A stretch of DNA of 64,000 bases from Zychaea mexicana (taxonomy: Eukaryota; Mucoromycota; Mucoromycetes; Mucorales; Lichtheimiaceae), in the NCBI RefSeq assembly GCF_025766255.1, contig NW_026516674.1, forward strand, positions 372,001 through 436,000. The letters run 5' to 3'. A program made the position numbers and the translations under genes. The notes under the pieces were generated by a model that saw nothing but the letters and a program-made list of their open reading frames with translations, had not been told where the DNA came from and did no database searches. Shown in pieces: positions 11,751 to 25,270 of the stretch; the stretch's first letter is position 1; each line of letters begins with the position of its first letter.

Positions 11751-13345
11751 TTATTTCTTGCCAGCCTTCTGGGCAGCCTTGGTGACCTTGCCAGACTTCT
11801 CAGTCTTGTCGACGGCCTTGATGACACCGACGGCAACGGTCTGACGCATATCACGGACGGCGAAACGGCCAAGAGGGGGGTACTCAGTGTAGGCTTCGAC
11901 GCACATGGGCTTGGAGGGAACCATCTTGACGATGGCAGAGTCACCAGACTTGACGAACTATTATATCCACAACAAAAATGACATTAGCAAACTTGAGCAC
12001 TGCAAATGTTATCCAAACCCACCCAATCTGACAAAGTAAAACTGCTTTCTTACCTTGGGGGCATCTTCCAACTTCTTACCGGAACGACGGTCGATCTTTT
12101 CCAAGAGCTCAGAGAACTTGCATGCAATGTGAGCGGTGTGGCAATCCAAGACAGGAGAGTAACCGGAACCAATCTGACCAGGATGGTTCAAGACGATGAC
12201 CTGGGCAGTGAAGGAAGCGGCTTCCTTGGCGGGGTCGTTCTTGGAGTCAGAGCAGACGTTACCACGACGGATATCCTTGACGGAAACGTTCTTGACGTTG
12301 AAACCGACGTTGTCACCGGGGACACCTTCAACGAGCTGTTCGTGATGCATTTCGACGGACTTGACTTCAGTGGTCACGTTAGCAGGAGCGAAGGTGACGA
12401 CCATACCGGCCTTGATGACACCAGTCTCGACACGACCGACGGGGACAGTACCGATACCACCGATCTTGTAGACATCCTGGAGGGGAAGACGGAGGGGCTT
12501 GTCGGAGGGACGGACTGGGGGATCGATGCTGTCGATGGCTTCCAAGAGGGTCTTACCGCTCTTGGCACCAGCCTTGGTTTCCTTGTTCCAGCCCTTGAAC
12601 CAGGGCATGTTGGGGGACTCATCCAACATGTTGTCACCGTTCCAGCCGGAAATGGGGACGAAGGGAACGGACTTGGGGTTGAAACCGATCTTCTTGATGA
12701 AGGTGGAGACTTCCTTGACAATTTCGTTGTAACGGGCCTCAGAGTACTTGGTCGAGTCCATCTTGTTGATGGCAACGATGAGCTGACGGACACCGAGGGT
12801 GAAGGCCAAGAGAGCGTGCTCACGGGTCTGACCATCCTTGGAGATACCAGCTTCGAATTCACCAGTACCGGCAGCGATAATCAAGATACCGCAATCAGCC
12901 TGGGAGGTACCAGTAATCATGTTCTTGATGAAATCACGATGGCCAGGGGCATCAATGACGGTGACGTGGTACTTGGGAGTCTCGAACTTCCACAAGGCGA
13001 TATCGATGGTGATACCACGCTCACGCTCGGCCTTGAGCTTGTCAAGAACCCAAGCGTACTTGAAGGAACCCTTACCGAGTTCGGCGGCTTCCTTCTCGAA
13101 CTTCTCAATGGTACGCTTGTCAATACCACCGCACTTGTAGATCAAATGGCCGGTGGTGGTGGACTTGCCCTGTTGATCAAAGAAATAGAACGTTCACAGA
13201 GAAACATTATGCGTGTGTTTGTGAGTATACATGGATCAATCATGTTTATTAGGTGGAGAAATTTCAATGGAGCATTTTGAATGTTACTTACGGAATCGAC
13301 GTGACCGATGACGACGACGTTAACGTGAGTCTTCTCCTTACCCAT
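11751..13345 (-). CDS. tef1: Translation elongation factor 1-alpha
   Basis: Three coding exons, 13345-13292, 13169-12054 and 11957-11751, give 458 residues, exactly the usual fungal length. The protein starts [18 protein letters not shown] and has all GTPase signatures: GHVDSGKS (14-21, split by the first intron), [17 protein letters not shown], and NKMD at about 153-156. It delivers aminoacyl-tRNA to the ribosome with GTP. The C-terminus is lysine-rich ([12 protein letters not shown]). Codon use is strongly biased toward C-ending codons, as expected for a highly expressed gene, and this bias leaves long spurious frames on the + strand. Mucorales usually carry several tef copies, so this may be one paralogue. 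Confidence 0.98.
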
Positions 13346-13355
13346 GGTGTATTGA

Positions 13356-13494
13356 CTACATAAAAACAGGATGGGATGAGTACGTCTTGTCTTGAAGGAT
13401 CATTGTATCCATCGATGCATCGTGGCATTAGGCCATAGGATGATGGATGGATGGATGCATATCGATGCTGTATGTATAGGTTGGCGTTACTCAC
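13356..13494 (-). other. tef1: 5'UTR intron of tef1
   Basis: Reading the - strand, a GTGAGT donor follows AAAG at 13494, and an acceptor TTTTTATGTAG ends at 13356, ten bases before the start ATG at 13345. Leader introns of this kind are common in fungal EF-1alpha genes and often support high expression. Inferred from splice sites only. Confidence 0.75.
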
Positions 13495-15200
13495 CTTTAA
13501 AAAGTTAAAAGGGAAGGAATCCGAAGACGGCAGACCCCAAAAGTTTAAATATCCCTCCTCTCAAAGTCCGACAGCAAAAAGTTTTTTTTTTAGTTCTGCT
13601 TTTAATTCGATCACCATCCATCCTTAGCAGGCCCCTATCATTGCCTGAATCATCGTCTTGTGCAATTGCTCTCGTTCGCTTCCTTTTCTAATCATTTATC
13701 AGGCTTTTCTTGACACAATTGTCTTTTTTCGCTCATTTCGGGTACTGGGGCGGAGCTGGCTCCTGATTTCTGATATTTGCCCCACCCCCTTTATCGGTTA
13801 CATTCACCGAAAAAGCGCTAGTAGGTTCGCGAGACCAGTTTTCTCCAACTTGAAGGCTGTCACAACAGTCGTAACCGCAAGCGAATGCCACTGCGATTCG
13901 TCGTTTCATGTTCGAGATGTTGAAGGCTGTGGCGTATCCACGGATGAGCGATAACGTATTTTCGAGTCAACCCCAAAACCAGGCATTATACGAAGAGCTG
14001 ATATGTATCCCTGAGAGCATGCAGTTCGAATATGCTTCCGGGCAATGAGACACCGCAGCACAATAGGATTTGTTCTATTAAATGCTCCATCCCAATTGTT
14101 TATAAGGAAGTTACTTGCCAACCTTTATTGTCCTCATCAAAGTTAGAGACCACCGTCGTTATATGAGCCAAAACGTGCTGGATCGCTCAGTGGGAAGGGT
14201 GCCGGAATGGGTATGTCCGCTGTTGGTGCTTGTTTGTTGTTAATGGCGGTGTTGTCTTTTGCATATAAGCAAACAAACAAATTTACAAAGCTTCAAGTAG
14301 AGAATCTTGGAAGAGTCACTGGTTGCCGTTGCCGACATATAATTATAAGCAATACATGTCGAATCCTAGGAGACGAGAGAACCTGATCAAGAAGGCAAAA
14401 TGACGATATTGAAATACGTGGGTGATGTACACATAAGCTACTGCCATTGAAGTTACAAGAAGAGTATTAGGTTACATTCACAACGAGAGTTCAGCCCAGA
14501 GATAAATTGTGCGACAGAAGCATTACTCTCACATATCGTAAGTGTGGTGACTAAAATATACCGAGTTCGTCGGCCAAGGGGCTTTGCGACCTGTTGTGAC
14601 GAAATTTATGTGTACAAGTATATCTCTCACAAGGAGCTTACAGTGCTGTAATACTCATCTTGATCACGTATAGTTATAAAAATTGATGGTTACAACTTTC
14701 CAACAAGATACGGTGTTGTCCGCACTTTTAGCCATGAGGCCTACCCGTGCCTCGTCGGCTCTCTGCTTGTTCTTGTCAAAGGATTACTTGCACGTTATGT
14801 CTATACGGCAAGTGTGAACGCATGTTCTATCATACTTTGCATTAACAACAGTCGCGCGGTGTTAATAAAGCAGGAAAGGACATGTTTCAATGAGCATTCT
14901 ATATGATACGAGCATTATTTTTGTCTTTTTACGCACTATGTACAATCTGTACTTACTTTTCTATGAACAGCTCTGTATAGGACGCTTCATTTTATTTTTC
15001 AATTTTAGCTTAGAATGCTTCTTGGTCAAGTTTCGTTATGCTGAAGAGTCTTGTGGAGTTGGCATTGATCTCAAAAACGAACGCAATTTTTATTTATGCT
15101 TTGCGATAGATCGGATAAAAAATTAAAAGTGTGTAATTGTAAAATTGTATGTGGGTGCTCTGCTTGTTTTCCTTGGTGAGCAGAAAATAAGTTCACTGAA
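13495..15200. other. tef1 promoter and non-coding spacer
   Basis: The first few hundred bases left of 13800 must include the tef1 promoter, with pyrimidine/purine-rich tracts around 13560-13640. The remainder to 15200 shows only short frames without domain content (for example 13658-13954) and separates tef1 from the 3' end of the beta-galactosidase gene. Confidence 0.5.
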
Positions 15201-18200
15201 TTATTGTGTACGGTCGCTATAAGATGGTGACTCGACAAGCTCTGCCTCTGGAATTCCAGATTCCAAAATGGTGTAGGGTTCCAAGATCACCTTTCCAATT
15301 TGTGCTGCTTCGTCAACAGCAATCACAGCGATGGCCAATGTGTTTTCGCCGCTTGTGTTGAGAATACCCTTGGGAAGATAGTATTGGGTCTGTGGACCAA
15401 GATCATTGGCATATCTGCCGAGCTGCCAGCCATTGAGGAACACCAATGAGCGGTAACGTGCCTTTGAGTCATCCTCGAAACGAAGGCTCATAGGAGCATC
15501 GTAACCTTGAGGAATATCCATTTCAAAGGTGGTTCGGTACCATGAGACGCCAGTTCGATTTTCAGATTCGGGGATAGATGCCTCTTCCCAATCATCGTCA
15601 GGGAAACCAGGCAAGTGCCAGCCATTGCGCTCACCAAAGAGACCGCCTTCATTGTATGGGCCACGGACTGGATCAGCCAAATCCTCACCGCCAAGGTTAC
15701 CTTTAAGTTACCAGAGTTGTTATTTTTGTTGTTGTCAGAAGTAGTGTTGCTTTTTTTTATGCATTTTAGCAAAGAAACACTGAATTACACAAACCTTGAA
15801 TTCTCCAATCGATCGACCAAATGGTTTGGTTGCTGACACCCAAAAGCTCAGACTTTGTAAAACCGCGGGCTTGCTTATAATTATCATCGGCGTTCCAGTC
15901 GTCTTCGTGGCCAGTGGTCCACAGCAGAATAGAGATAATGTTCTCGCCTTCGGGATCAATGAGCGTGCCATTGAGATTGGTAAAGTCTTGATTGCCAACA
16001 TCGAAGCCGCCCAAATAATGACCATTGAGCCAAACAATCCAAGCGGATGCAGCGCCAGAATGACAGGTCAAGTTAAAGCCAGTGATTTGAGAGGTGCCTT
16101 GGAAAGTGCCACGGAACCAGATATTGCCAGTGTGATAACCTGTGTTAAGAAATGCAGAGAAACTTAGTGTTTATGCAAACCATGTAACACAGCTGAGATT
16201 TTTTTACTTTACCGTAATCGTCAGCATATAGAATCGGCCAAGTATCAGGAATGGTGACAGAGTTGCTCTTCGTACGGTTTGCCTTGATCCAATCTGAGTC
16301 ATCAAAATCGGGCTGGGATTCGGGAGCTCCAGGACTATACTTCCAGGTAGCCTCGGAGAGATCGGTGTACTTGACCTCGGGATTACCAAAATCTAAAGTA
16401 CCAGACCAAGTTCCATGACCGGTGGGAGACATGCTGATCTCCTTGCCATTCCAGGTGAACGATCGAATGCTTTCAGGTGCAACAATTTGGATATCGGTGG
16501 TCTCATCAATATCACCCTTGAAGGCGACAGTACGGCCCTTGACTTCTGCACTGCGGACAAGATAAGGGCCTTGGATCAAAACACGTTCGTTCTTCTTGGC
16601 ATCGGTAATAGGTGCCCACCAGCGAGTGGCACTGGAATAGCCGGCAACAAGCACAAGGAGATCTTTACCAGCGCCGCTGATATAGATAGGCGTCGTACCG
16701 TCGGGATGCTTGTAATTGAGTGTCAAAATGCCATTGTCGACAGAGTGGGATACGCTCTCGTCTTCGGTCTCGACCTTGACCCTCTTGTCGTTCTTAACCT
16801 TGATGGCAAATTCACCATCTTCTTCCTCGTAAGCGTACACTAGGATCACATCGTGCGAGCCCATTGCTTGATGCGTGAATATTTCGCTTGTAGAGTAGAC
16901 CAAGTGATGCGAGTTGAAGTCGTAGTCGGACGTAAGAATCTTGGCGTCACGGCCGTTCAAGATGAGCTTGCCATCTTGTGGTACCTCAAAAGTGCCATCG
17001 GAAGTTTCCATGGTAATATGGAATCTTAAATAGTATCAATAACGAAATGATCAGCGTCCCGTATAAGTATTATATTATATTTGCTTAAACGGTATTAATA
17101 TAAAACTTGTGCTACTTACTCGTCCTTTTCCTCAGAGGCTGTATCCCAGTGCTGAGCAATGTAGAACTTGGTGTTGGTGTTGACATCAGCAAGTCCGTCA
17201 ATCAAAATAATATCACTGTTATCTGATTTTGGCTCGAAGCGCTCCGTAGTCAGGAACGGCTTGACTGTGTGGAAGAATGTTCCTGGAAAAAAAGTATGGG
17301 AAGTAGCATAGAAAAAAGATCAGTTTGTATACAGATATATGTTGTTTGTAAATAAATTATGCAAACCTTGCAGTTTAACTTCATAGCCCTTGGGCGTCAT
17401 CAAACCCGGTTCCGAGATAGGAGCACCGTAGTCATAGCTCGTATATACACCTAAAAATTTGTAGCATGTCGATTAGTACTCTGTTTGCAATACTAAGCAA
17501 GAGATGACTATACGACTGATATGATACTTACTGGGCTTCGCTAATCCACCCCAACTCGTACCTGATATAAAGCATACAATTAGCCTTATTTCCATTATCG
17601 CAACCGATACTTTTATAAGATTCACTCGAACTTACCGCCATATGTCATATACAAATTCTGGATGGTTGCGCCTTGTCCATAATTGTTCTTATAGTATACC
17701 TTAGCGTATTGCTCGTTTACAAGTTGCCGGCAAGCGTCATAACCAGGTCCGCCCCACGGATCAAAAGCACCGCCTTGGAATTCATATAAAGCGAATGGTT
17801 GATCTGGGTTAAGAAGCTCATGCATATCACGCCAATGAGTGCTTCGGTTATTTTGCCAAACTGTTGGATTGGCACAATCGAAGCCCAAGGGGTAAGAATC
17901 CCAGCCGTAGATCTAGAGATTGATTCAGTCAGTTTTTTTTTAAAAAGTCAGCAGGTATAATAAATTCATGCAAGACATAATACCGGGACATACATCAACA
18001 GATCCAGGTCCGGTGATCCAATTGCCATTGGGTGAGCCAATATCATTGAAGATGGTCGGCACATCCATTCCATCCTCCTTGAACTTGTTCTTGATCATTT
18101 CCATATAGTTCTCATCCACATTGTCAGCGTATTCATTGTCTATAGGTTGATGGTGGATTTAAAGAAACTGTTCATCAGACAACACATTAAGTGAATATTC

Positions 18201-19124
18201 AAAAGTTACTCGAAGAAGGTATAATTACCAATTTGGTTCAAAATGATATTGCCTCCTTTGGTGATCTGATTAGGGACAAGGAATTTGTCGATTGCTTCAA
18301 GCCATCTATTTAGTTCCCGGGAATATGTCAGTAGTATTGTCAGTACAATGTATCCCCTATCCAATTCTCGTATAAATCAAGTGATACATACTCTGCTGAA
18401 TTGGCATCGTTCTCGGGGTTGCTCTTACGCGCCATGTCATACTGGTTTACGAGCCAACCGGGGAAGCCACCACAATCCTAAACGACACATACGTTTGCAA
18501 AATGTGCTATCAGTCATACCGGGTGATCGCATAGGGCACATAAAGAACCTCACTTCGCTTTGTCCACTAATAGCCAGCGTCAAGAGTACGTTATGCCCTT
18601 GTATGTTTATGAGGCTACACTTACAACTTCAGCGTTAATATAAGGGCCGGCACGTGTAATCACATGGAGATCTGCAGCCTTGGCAGCATCGAATGCCTTT
18701 TGGACATTACGGACGCCATTGAAATCATAGACACCTTTCTTTGGCGAATGATAACCCCAGTCAAAGTAGAAAGAGATACCATTGAACTCAAGTGCCTTGA
18801 ATTTCTCGGCAATATCAAACCATAAACCTGGTGAAGGCAAGCGATAGTACTAACAGACCAATTTATTTGCAAACAGCATAATCAGTTTCAGGCGCTTATC
18901 TTGATTGGTCGGTAAAACAAATAGTAGACGAGGCTAGTATTTACATGAAATTCGCCACTGAACAAGAATAATCGCTCGCCATTGACGATGAGGTTATGTG
19001 TATCCCAAGTAACCGGCCCATCCTCCTGTCGGCCTTCAAAGCTATGACCGACCGGCACTGCGGAAGTCGAGGTGATTGCCGTAATGGCTAGTGAAATGCT
19101 TGTCAACACACCCTTCAGAAGCAT
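15201..19124 (-). CDS. Secreted GH35 beta-galactosidase
   Basis: Twelve exons join in phase: 19124-18945, 18849-18625, 18477-18392, 18305-18229, 18139-17994, 17912-17636, 17561-17532, 17450-17367, 17282-17120, 17024-16213, 16139-15795, 15700-15201, giving 974 residues, normal for fungal GH35. A signal peptide opens the protein (MLLKGVLTSISLAITAIT...SAVPVG). The catalytic barrel follows: LFLFSGEFH and YYRLPSP, GPYINAEV...CGGFPGWL, the acid/base Glu in NEY (about E192), and the nucleophile in ALYEFQGG (about E282). C-terminal beta-sandwich domains carry the jelly-roll motifs TCHSGAASAWIVWLNG and VFLNGWQLGRY. The enzyme removes terminal beta-galactose from polysaccharide side chains or lactose outside the cell. 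The start was chosen because it gives a clean signal peptide; an in-frame ATG further upstream would bury it. Confidence 0.95.
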
Positions 19125-22100
19125 CGTGTATGCATAAACCTCAAAGTTGATAGCCCATGCTATACTCGTCCCGCTTATATACTTTGTTTTAGAAAATAAA
19201 ATTGTAACCGTACAGGACATTAGCTAAGCGATCAAACCATGAGAAACTTATACCAGTTTTGGGAGTGCTGGGACGGTGTTCACCACAGAAATCATAATTT
19301 ACATCCCATATACTTTGCTGGTCTACGTCTGCTTTTCGGCTTGTTGTACAAGGTCGTACTTACGGAGTGACACGATCTTTTTTTTCTCTTTATGAAAAAC
19401 GATCCTAGCCCCAAAAAGACGACAGGGCGGGTAAATTTATTAATATTAGAGTTACCTGAGGCCTTCGCGCTAGACTGACATCACTATTTTATGCAAAAAT
19501 ACTCTCAACTTTCTCATACATACTGCTTCACATTAGGTCTGTTCGTAGCAAGCTGGCTGTAGCCGCAGGCGATACAAATGAAAGTGAGTGAAGTTAATTT
19601 AAGGACATTAATAATGAATTCCAGAGCTCACTTTGATTACACTCAATTCCCAGATAATATGTAGACACCAATTCAAAATCAATTATTCTTGAAGAAATTT
19701 CCCAACTCGCCTGATTTAGCAAAAGAAGTTGTTGCACACTGCAAGGAGAATTTTCGACCAGAAAGCTTGAGCGTTTTCCTCCGAGCTTTAGCATCACACC
19801 CTTCTTTTTTTTGCTCTTTCACATATACTTTATGACGCGTTTTCATAGGCATCGAACCAGAGATTCCGGCATTGTGGTACTGTCAGATCCATCGACACCA
19901 CCAAAGTCTCTCCTTGCATCACACTTACCTTCCACTGCGTGAAAAATGGAAACAATCGCCTTGTTCTTTTCGGATACTGTTATATCTCGTTCCGTTATAA
20001 TTATTACATAATTGATTACTTAACGGATAAGATGCTTTCTGGGGTTCGACAAACAACCCTGGCTGCTTCGCATTTTATTAATCATTTATCTGACCAGGAG
20101 GGCGCCTTTCTTGTAAATTCACGCTAGTGCATTTTCTTTACATGTTGATTAAATCAAGACACGTACTTGCACCTACCATTACCACAGAAAGTTACGCGTT
20201 ATGTTTTTCAAGTATGTGTGTGATGTATACATTATTGCGCATGTATCAGAGGGCGTGGTAAAAGATACAGAAGCGTTTTTATTGGGCTTTGCGCCAGCAA
20301 GCTCCGTTCGAGTCACCTGAAAAAGAAATCTTCCCGCGGATGCTGACGTTCTGGTGGCATCCATGAATCTTTTTATCTGTTGGGGAGGGAGAAAATGCAA
20401 TATATCGCATGGAATTATATGGATCGGTCTCTTGCCATCATCACCGAGTACATATGAGCAGAGACTCTGTGTAATAAAGTTACCGGTTTATTCTCACATT
20501 TACCGCAGCAAATCAAATGAAAAGAGTCAAACCAACAGAAAGCCTCACCTCCTTTCGGGAAATTACCTTTTTCCGCATGTCACAGATAAACAGTTTATGT
20601 GGCTAGAACGATTCTTTTTTTTGCGTTTAAAAATACATATAACCGGGCAGGTCTCAATCGACTAGTGCGATCCTCGTGGTACGAGTTTAGTTTTTATCGA
20701 ACAATACAGTTATTTGAAAAGCTTTATATGGGATGTCTTCGAGGACGTTTATGCAACCGAAAGTCCTTGCTCGCACTCAGACGATCATACTATCACCCCG
20801 TATGGTTTATGTTATGCTATATGAAGAAACGTTTGTTGAAAACCACATCAATGTCATTTTGAGCGTTTTTTAATCGTCTGCCAGCTTGTTTGATTCCCAT
20901 GACATCTAGGGTATGTGGAAACCTCTACTTTCGTCAAGCGTACCATTACGCAACCTCTTAAAATACCCAGAACAGACTCTTGCACCTATTTTAGATGACG
21001 ACTGGTGGCATAAGTACATACTTCATCTACGACAGTTTGAGGTGACGATTGTATTGTTATATCAGCTCAGCGTTTCGTTGTCATACGATGACTTTGAATG
21101 AGGATCAAGCGAACGAGCACTTGCTGCCTTTGCTTAAAACATGATGAGCGTGCTCTTCACAATCTTGAGTAAATGTAATCGTAGTTCTATAGGCTTATCC
21201 TTGCTAAAGCCACCATCATTACCCTTGCCACACTCGTCTACTGCAAAGTTGAGACCGTTCATAATAACGAGAAGGTCTGACCGTACCGACTGCTGCTGAT
21301 CTTCAATCGGCTTGTAGACGCTATTTTTAAAGCAGAGAGACTTATAATAATTAGTAGCAGTGGAATGGGAATGAGCAAACCCCCTCTAACATAAGGAAGA
21401 ATGACGACATGTTCTTGAATTTTGAAATAAAAAGGTGGAAGGTTGCAGGAGGTGGCAAGCCTTCATGAGTAATTAAACAATAACAATCTTTTCTATTAAA
21501 TTAGAATTATAAATATGTTTAGGGTTTATTGTTTATTCATCATACCCGTGTTGCAACATTCATAGAGGTCCTGTTGTCGTTCAAAGTGTGTATATTATGT
21601 ATTCGTTTGTGTTTTTACATTAATAGTTCAGTTTCTCGACTAGTACACTGTTTCTTTAGTATCGAATGTTAGTGTCATTATTGAAACCAGAACATGAAAA
21701 TGAAGACGATTGTGTTTGGGTAGAGTACCGAAAATATGTTCGACCGACACCTGCTGCATTCAATGTTTTGTACGATGAAGAGTGGAGTGGTGATGTCCTC
21801 TTTACATGTATTATTAGTGTTACAATGACAACAACAGTGTTTTTATAGCAATGTATAACGAAATCTTTCTCATTCTTTATTTATACATGATGCCATCTTC
21901 TATCTGTTAATGTATGCCCTCACCTTTTTCACATCGCCACACGCCTTGTACTTTCGCTGAAACCGCTATATACTCGATGGAAAACTAAAAAAGGCTGGGC
22001 TAGTAAAGAGTGGCCGCAATCCCTTTCCCTACTTGAGTATTGTTATCAGCCTGAGCAAATTTGCTGATACTGTCTGCGTAAAAAAGTGAAGGTCTCCATT

Positions 22101-24029
22101 TGCGTAGAACATGGCACGTAAACCGAAATACAGACAATGAAATAAGTATACTGCATTCTATCGTCATTAAAAGTGTTCTCATACAAGCAAGGCTTTAACA
22201 CAAACCAGGCTTCTTGCTAGATGAATTACGATGGCCTGTAAATGTTTTATTTCTTGCTTCTAATCACCTATAAATTTCGGTGTCGTTCTGACACCCACAA
22301 AAAATTGTGCAAATCACCGTCGTATAGCATTTGTGCAGCTCTTTCAAAAACGCTGAGCCCATCAAGTGTGTCAGACCGTTCACCAAAGGGTAGCCAAAGC
22401 ACAAGAGGAGATGTAAGTTTGGCCCGCAATTGCCATCAAAAACGATTACTGGTACGTACTGCTGTGTATATCTGTAGTCGTAGAAATTTAAGACAATCCA
22501 AAAAATTTGGAAACTATCATAAGGTCTTCTTCCCCTTGCAAAGGAAAAAAACTTGGAATATGATAATAACCAATTAACCCGTTGTTTTTCACATACTGGA
22601 AACTAATATTAGAATGATAACAATCACCTACCGCGCCGCATATACCTAACTTTCAAGAACAAAAAAGCATCGATGATTTTGTACTAGTGGCAGTGAAACA
22701 GTAAGTAACAATGAAATCGAATATTGAAGCTTTCTTTTTTTTGTGCCTGCTGTATATCTGACATCAGCATTTCTTTTTTTATATATAGAAGACAGACCAG
22801 GCTTTCTTATTTGTATACTGTATACCGATTCTTGTGGTTCTATCTGGCGGTTCTATATATCCCAAATAAAAAGGGATGGTACTGAGTATATCATACCGGG
22901 ATTACCATCATTGATTTTCAAAAGTAACTTTTACAGCAGTGCTCGCCAAAGAAGAAGCATTAACATTGGCTGCCAAGACACTTTAATCCTCTTAGATACA
23001 TATGTGAGAAATTCCATATCATACACGCATCTAGCACTTGTATAAAAGCGAACACCAAGACAGTATAGGTGTCAAAGACGTTTGCACATATAAGAAAGAG
23101 CGACGACACCCTAAGTACATACAGCACTTCGTATCAAAACGTACATAGCCAGTATTAATATGAGGATGTATGCTCGATGTATTATTAAATAAAATCGAGA
23201 GGTAAAATTAGTATATAAGGCAGATGATGGAAAGTGAATTCATACTTTCCGCCTTATTAGCTCTCAATTAATCTCACTACCACCATCAATGGAAAAGCCG
23301 TACTATACTTTGCTTCTGCCAGCTATGTTCCCGCCATGATCCAGAGCGAAAATTCAAATACTGTACTGTACGTAAATGAGTACCGCCGGGCCACCATCCG
23401 TACCGCTGTTACTACTCTTGCTACTGCACGCAGAGCTGATGGTATGGTATGTGTTTCTTACCTTGGGATTCATCGTATCATGTCACTAGCTTGAGATCTT
23501 TATCTTCGTTTTCCCCGTTTTGCGTAGCGATCTTCAAGGAACCGGGTTTTCGCTAGTTCATATCCTAACACTGCATGCGACATCTTTCTTAATATAAAAT
23601 GACACTTTTAAAGTTATGCATAACATACCATAGCCTTATTGGTTTGAAGTGTCCCCTTGAGAAGAAGCAACAAAAAGCCAAGGCACATATGCTTTTTTGA
23701 CGTTCCAAAAACAGTGCTAAAGCGGCGGCTCACTGCTGTAGCATCCATCATTCGTCTATACGATTGCCCTGTATGGGTCGGATGTAATTGAAAAGAATAA
23801 GGCAGGACATCAGGGACACATTGAAACAGATGTTTCATAAGAAAAAGCTTGTAGTATAGACTATAAAGTGCATGCTTATTACTAACGTTGCGTTTCATGT
23901 GATGTTGCAAGTTGCCTTGCTTTTGACAGATGCTGTTTGCTGGGTTTTCTTCTTACCTTGTAATACATCAAAAACGCCGTTTTCTTATTTTCTGCATCCA
24001 CACAAAATACTCTCTCTCTCTCTCACGTA
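19125..24029. other. 4.9-kb gene-poor stretch
   Basis: No gene with a recognisable product was found. A few coding-like scraps stand out: 20913-21031 (+, ends at a possible GTGACG donor), 21666-21848 (+, 60 codons, acidic and Trp-containing), and 23290-23450 (+, open without ATG, ending at a GTATGT donor, with a TATATAA at about 23213). None has splice partners that extend it, so they are read as relics or chance frames. The right end should contain the promoter of the ChaC gene. Confidence 0.5.
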
Positions 24030-25270
24030 ATGCCTGCAACAACAACAACACTCGAACACCAGGATAACGACCCTCAAACTGTTCTCATTGAAAAGGAAAC
24101 AGAAAGCGATGCTGTTGAGTCCATAATCCAAGCAGCGCCGAATCAAGGCATTTGGGTGTTCGGTTATGGTTCTCTCATTTGGAAACCACCAATCCACTAC
24201 GAATCAAAGTAAACCGACGACGTGAAAGATTTCCCTCTCTGACCCAACCATTTTTTTAACCTCTCTGAACGAAAGCATTCTCATTAAAACAGTAACGTTT
24301 AAAATATATAAACTTAGGGTTGTTGGCTATATTAAGAATTACGTTCGACGATTCTGGCAGGTAACTTTGGCTTTACCACGGTTTCTTGCTGCTCTGCGTT
24401 TAGTTATTAAAAGTGGGGGGAGATTATCTTAGCATAGTGAAGATCACCGAGGCACACCTGAGAAACCGGGTCGAGTAGTCACATTGATCCCATATGACGA
24501 GTGGAAAACAATGGAGGATGTTGTAAGTCTTTTTGTGAGATATAGAAGCGTCGTCAGTTTATTAATTTGAGTTTATATTAGCATGGACACGACGACGTAA
24601 CGTGGGGTGTCGGTTTCAAGATCCCGTCGGACGACGTAGAAGCTACACGCGCTTATTTAGATCATCGAGAAAAGGTACAAAAGTCTACTTGCTTTTTTAA
24701 TTATGCCACTTTTTTGTGTGTGTATTTGTGGCAAGTTTCATTAACAAGAATTTTGCACAATGATTATTTTGTAGAACGGATATACAGTTCACACAGTGGA
24801 TATTTACAGCACAGAGAGCGATAAGGAACCAGCTGTCAAAAATGTAAGACGATAACCTTGTAGTGTAGATCATGGCAACGTACCATTTAACGCCCAGGAG
24901 CTAATGTAATGGTTTCGTCCCTGTTTTTTTTTTCAAATAGGCACTGGTATACATTGCTACGACTGATAACGAAGCATATGTTGGACCTGCTCCTATGGAA
25001 AAGATTGCACAACAAATCTTTGAAACTTATGGTAAGCGATGTTAATTGAAGGAATAAAAAGGGGGGGGGGTGTGGTTATTTTATACATCGCGAATCAAAG
25101 ATTGAAACATGGATCTTTTAGGCCCTTCTGGATGGAACGCAGAATACCTAATAAACCTTGCTGAAGCTTTGCGTGAAATATGCCCCGATGCTCGTGATGA
25201 TCATCTCTTTGAGTTAGAGCGACGTGTCAAGGAGCTTGTTGACAAGTCTACTGCCTCCTCCTCCTCATGA
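24030..25270 (+). CDS. Gamma-glutamylcyclotransferase, ChaC family
   Basis: Seven exons (24030-24208, 24318-24360, 24433-24522, 24582-24674, 24775-24843, 24941-25031, 25122-25270) give 237 residues, the normal ChaC size. The signature [11 protein letters not shown] is at 44-53, followed by [21 protein letters not shown], the family's conserved substrate-loop block. The catalytic Glu is expected in YLDHREKNGY (about E134), and [16 protein letters not shown] is also typical. These enzymes cleave glutathione to 5-oxoproline and Cys-Gly in the cytosol, giving sulphur and redox turnover. A clear run of CT repeats (about 24007-24024) lies just before the ATG and may be part of the leader. Neighbours do not suggest a pathway cluster. 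Confidence 0.93.

Noticed and set aside
12006..13280. 424-codon open frame on + opposite tef1
   Set aside because: It mirrors the strongly biased codons of tef1 and lacks any domain. tef1 on - is certain.
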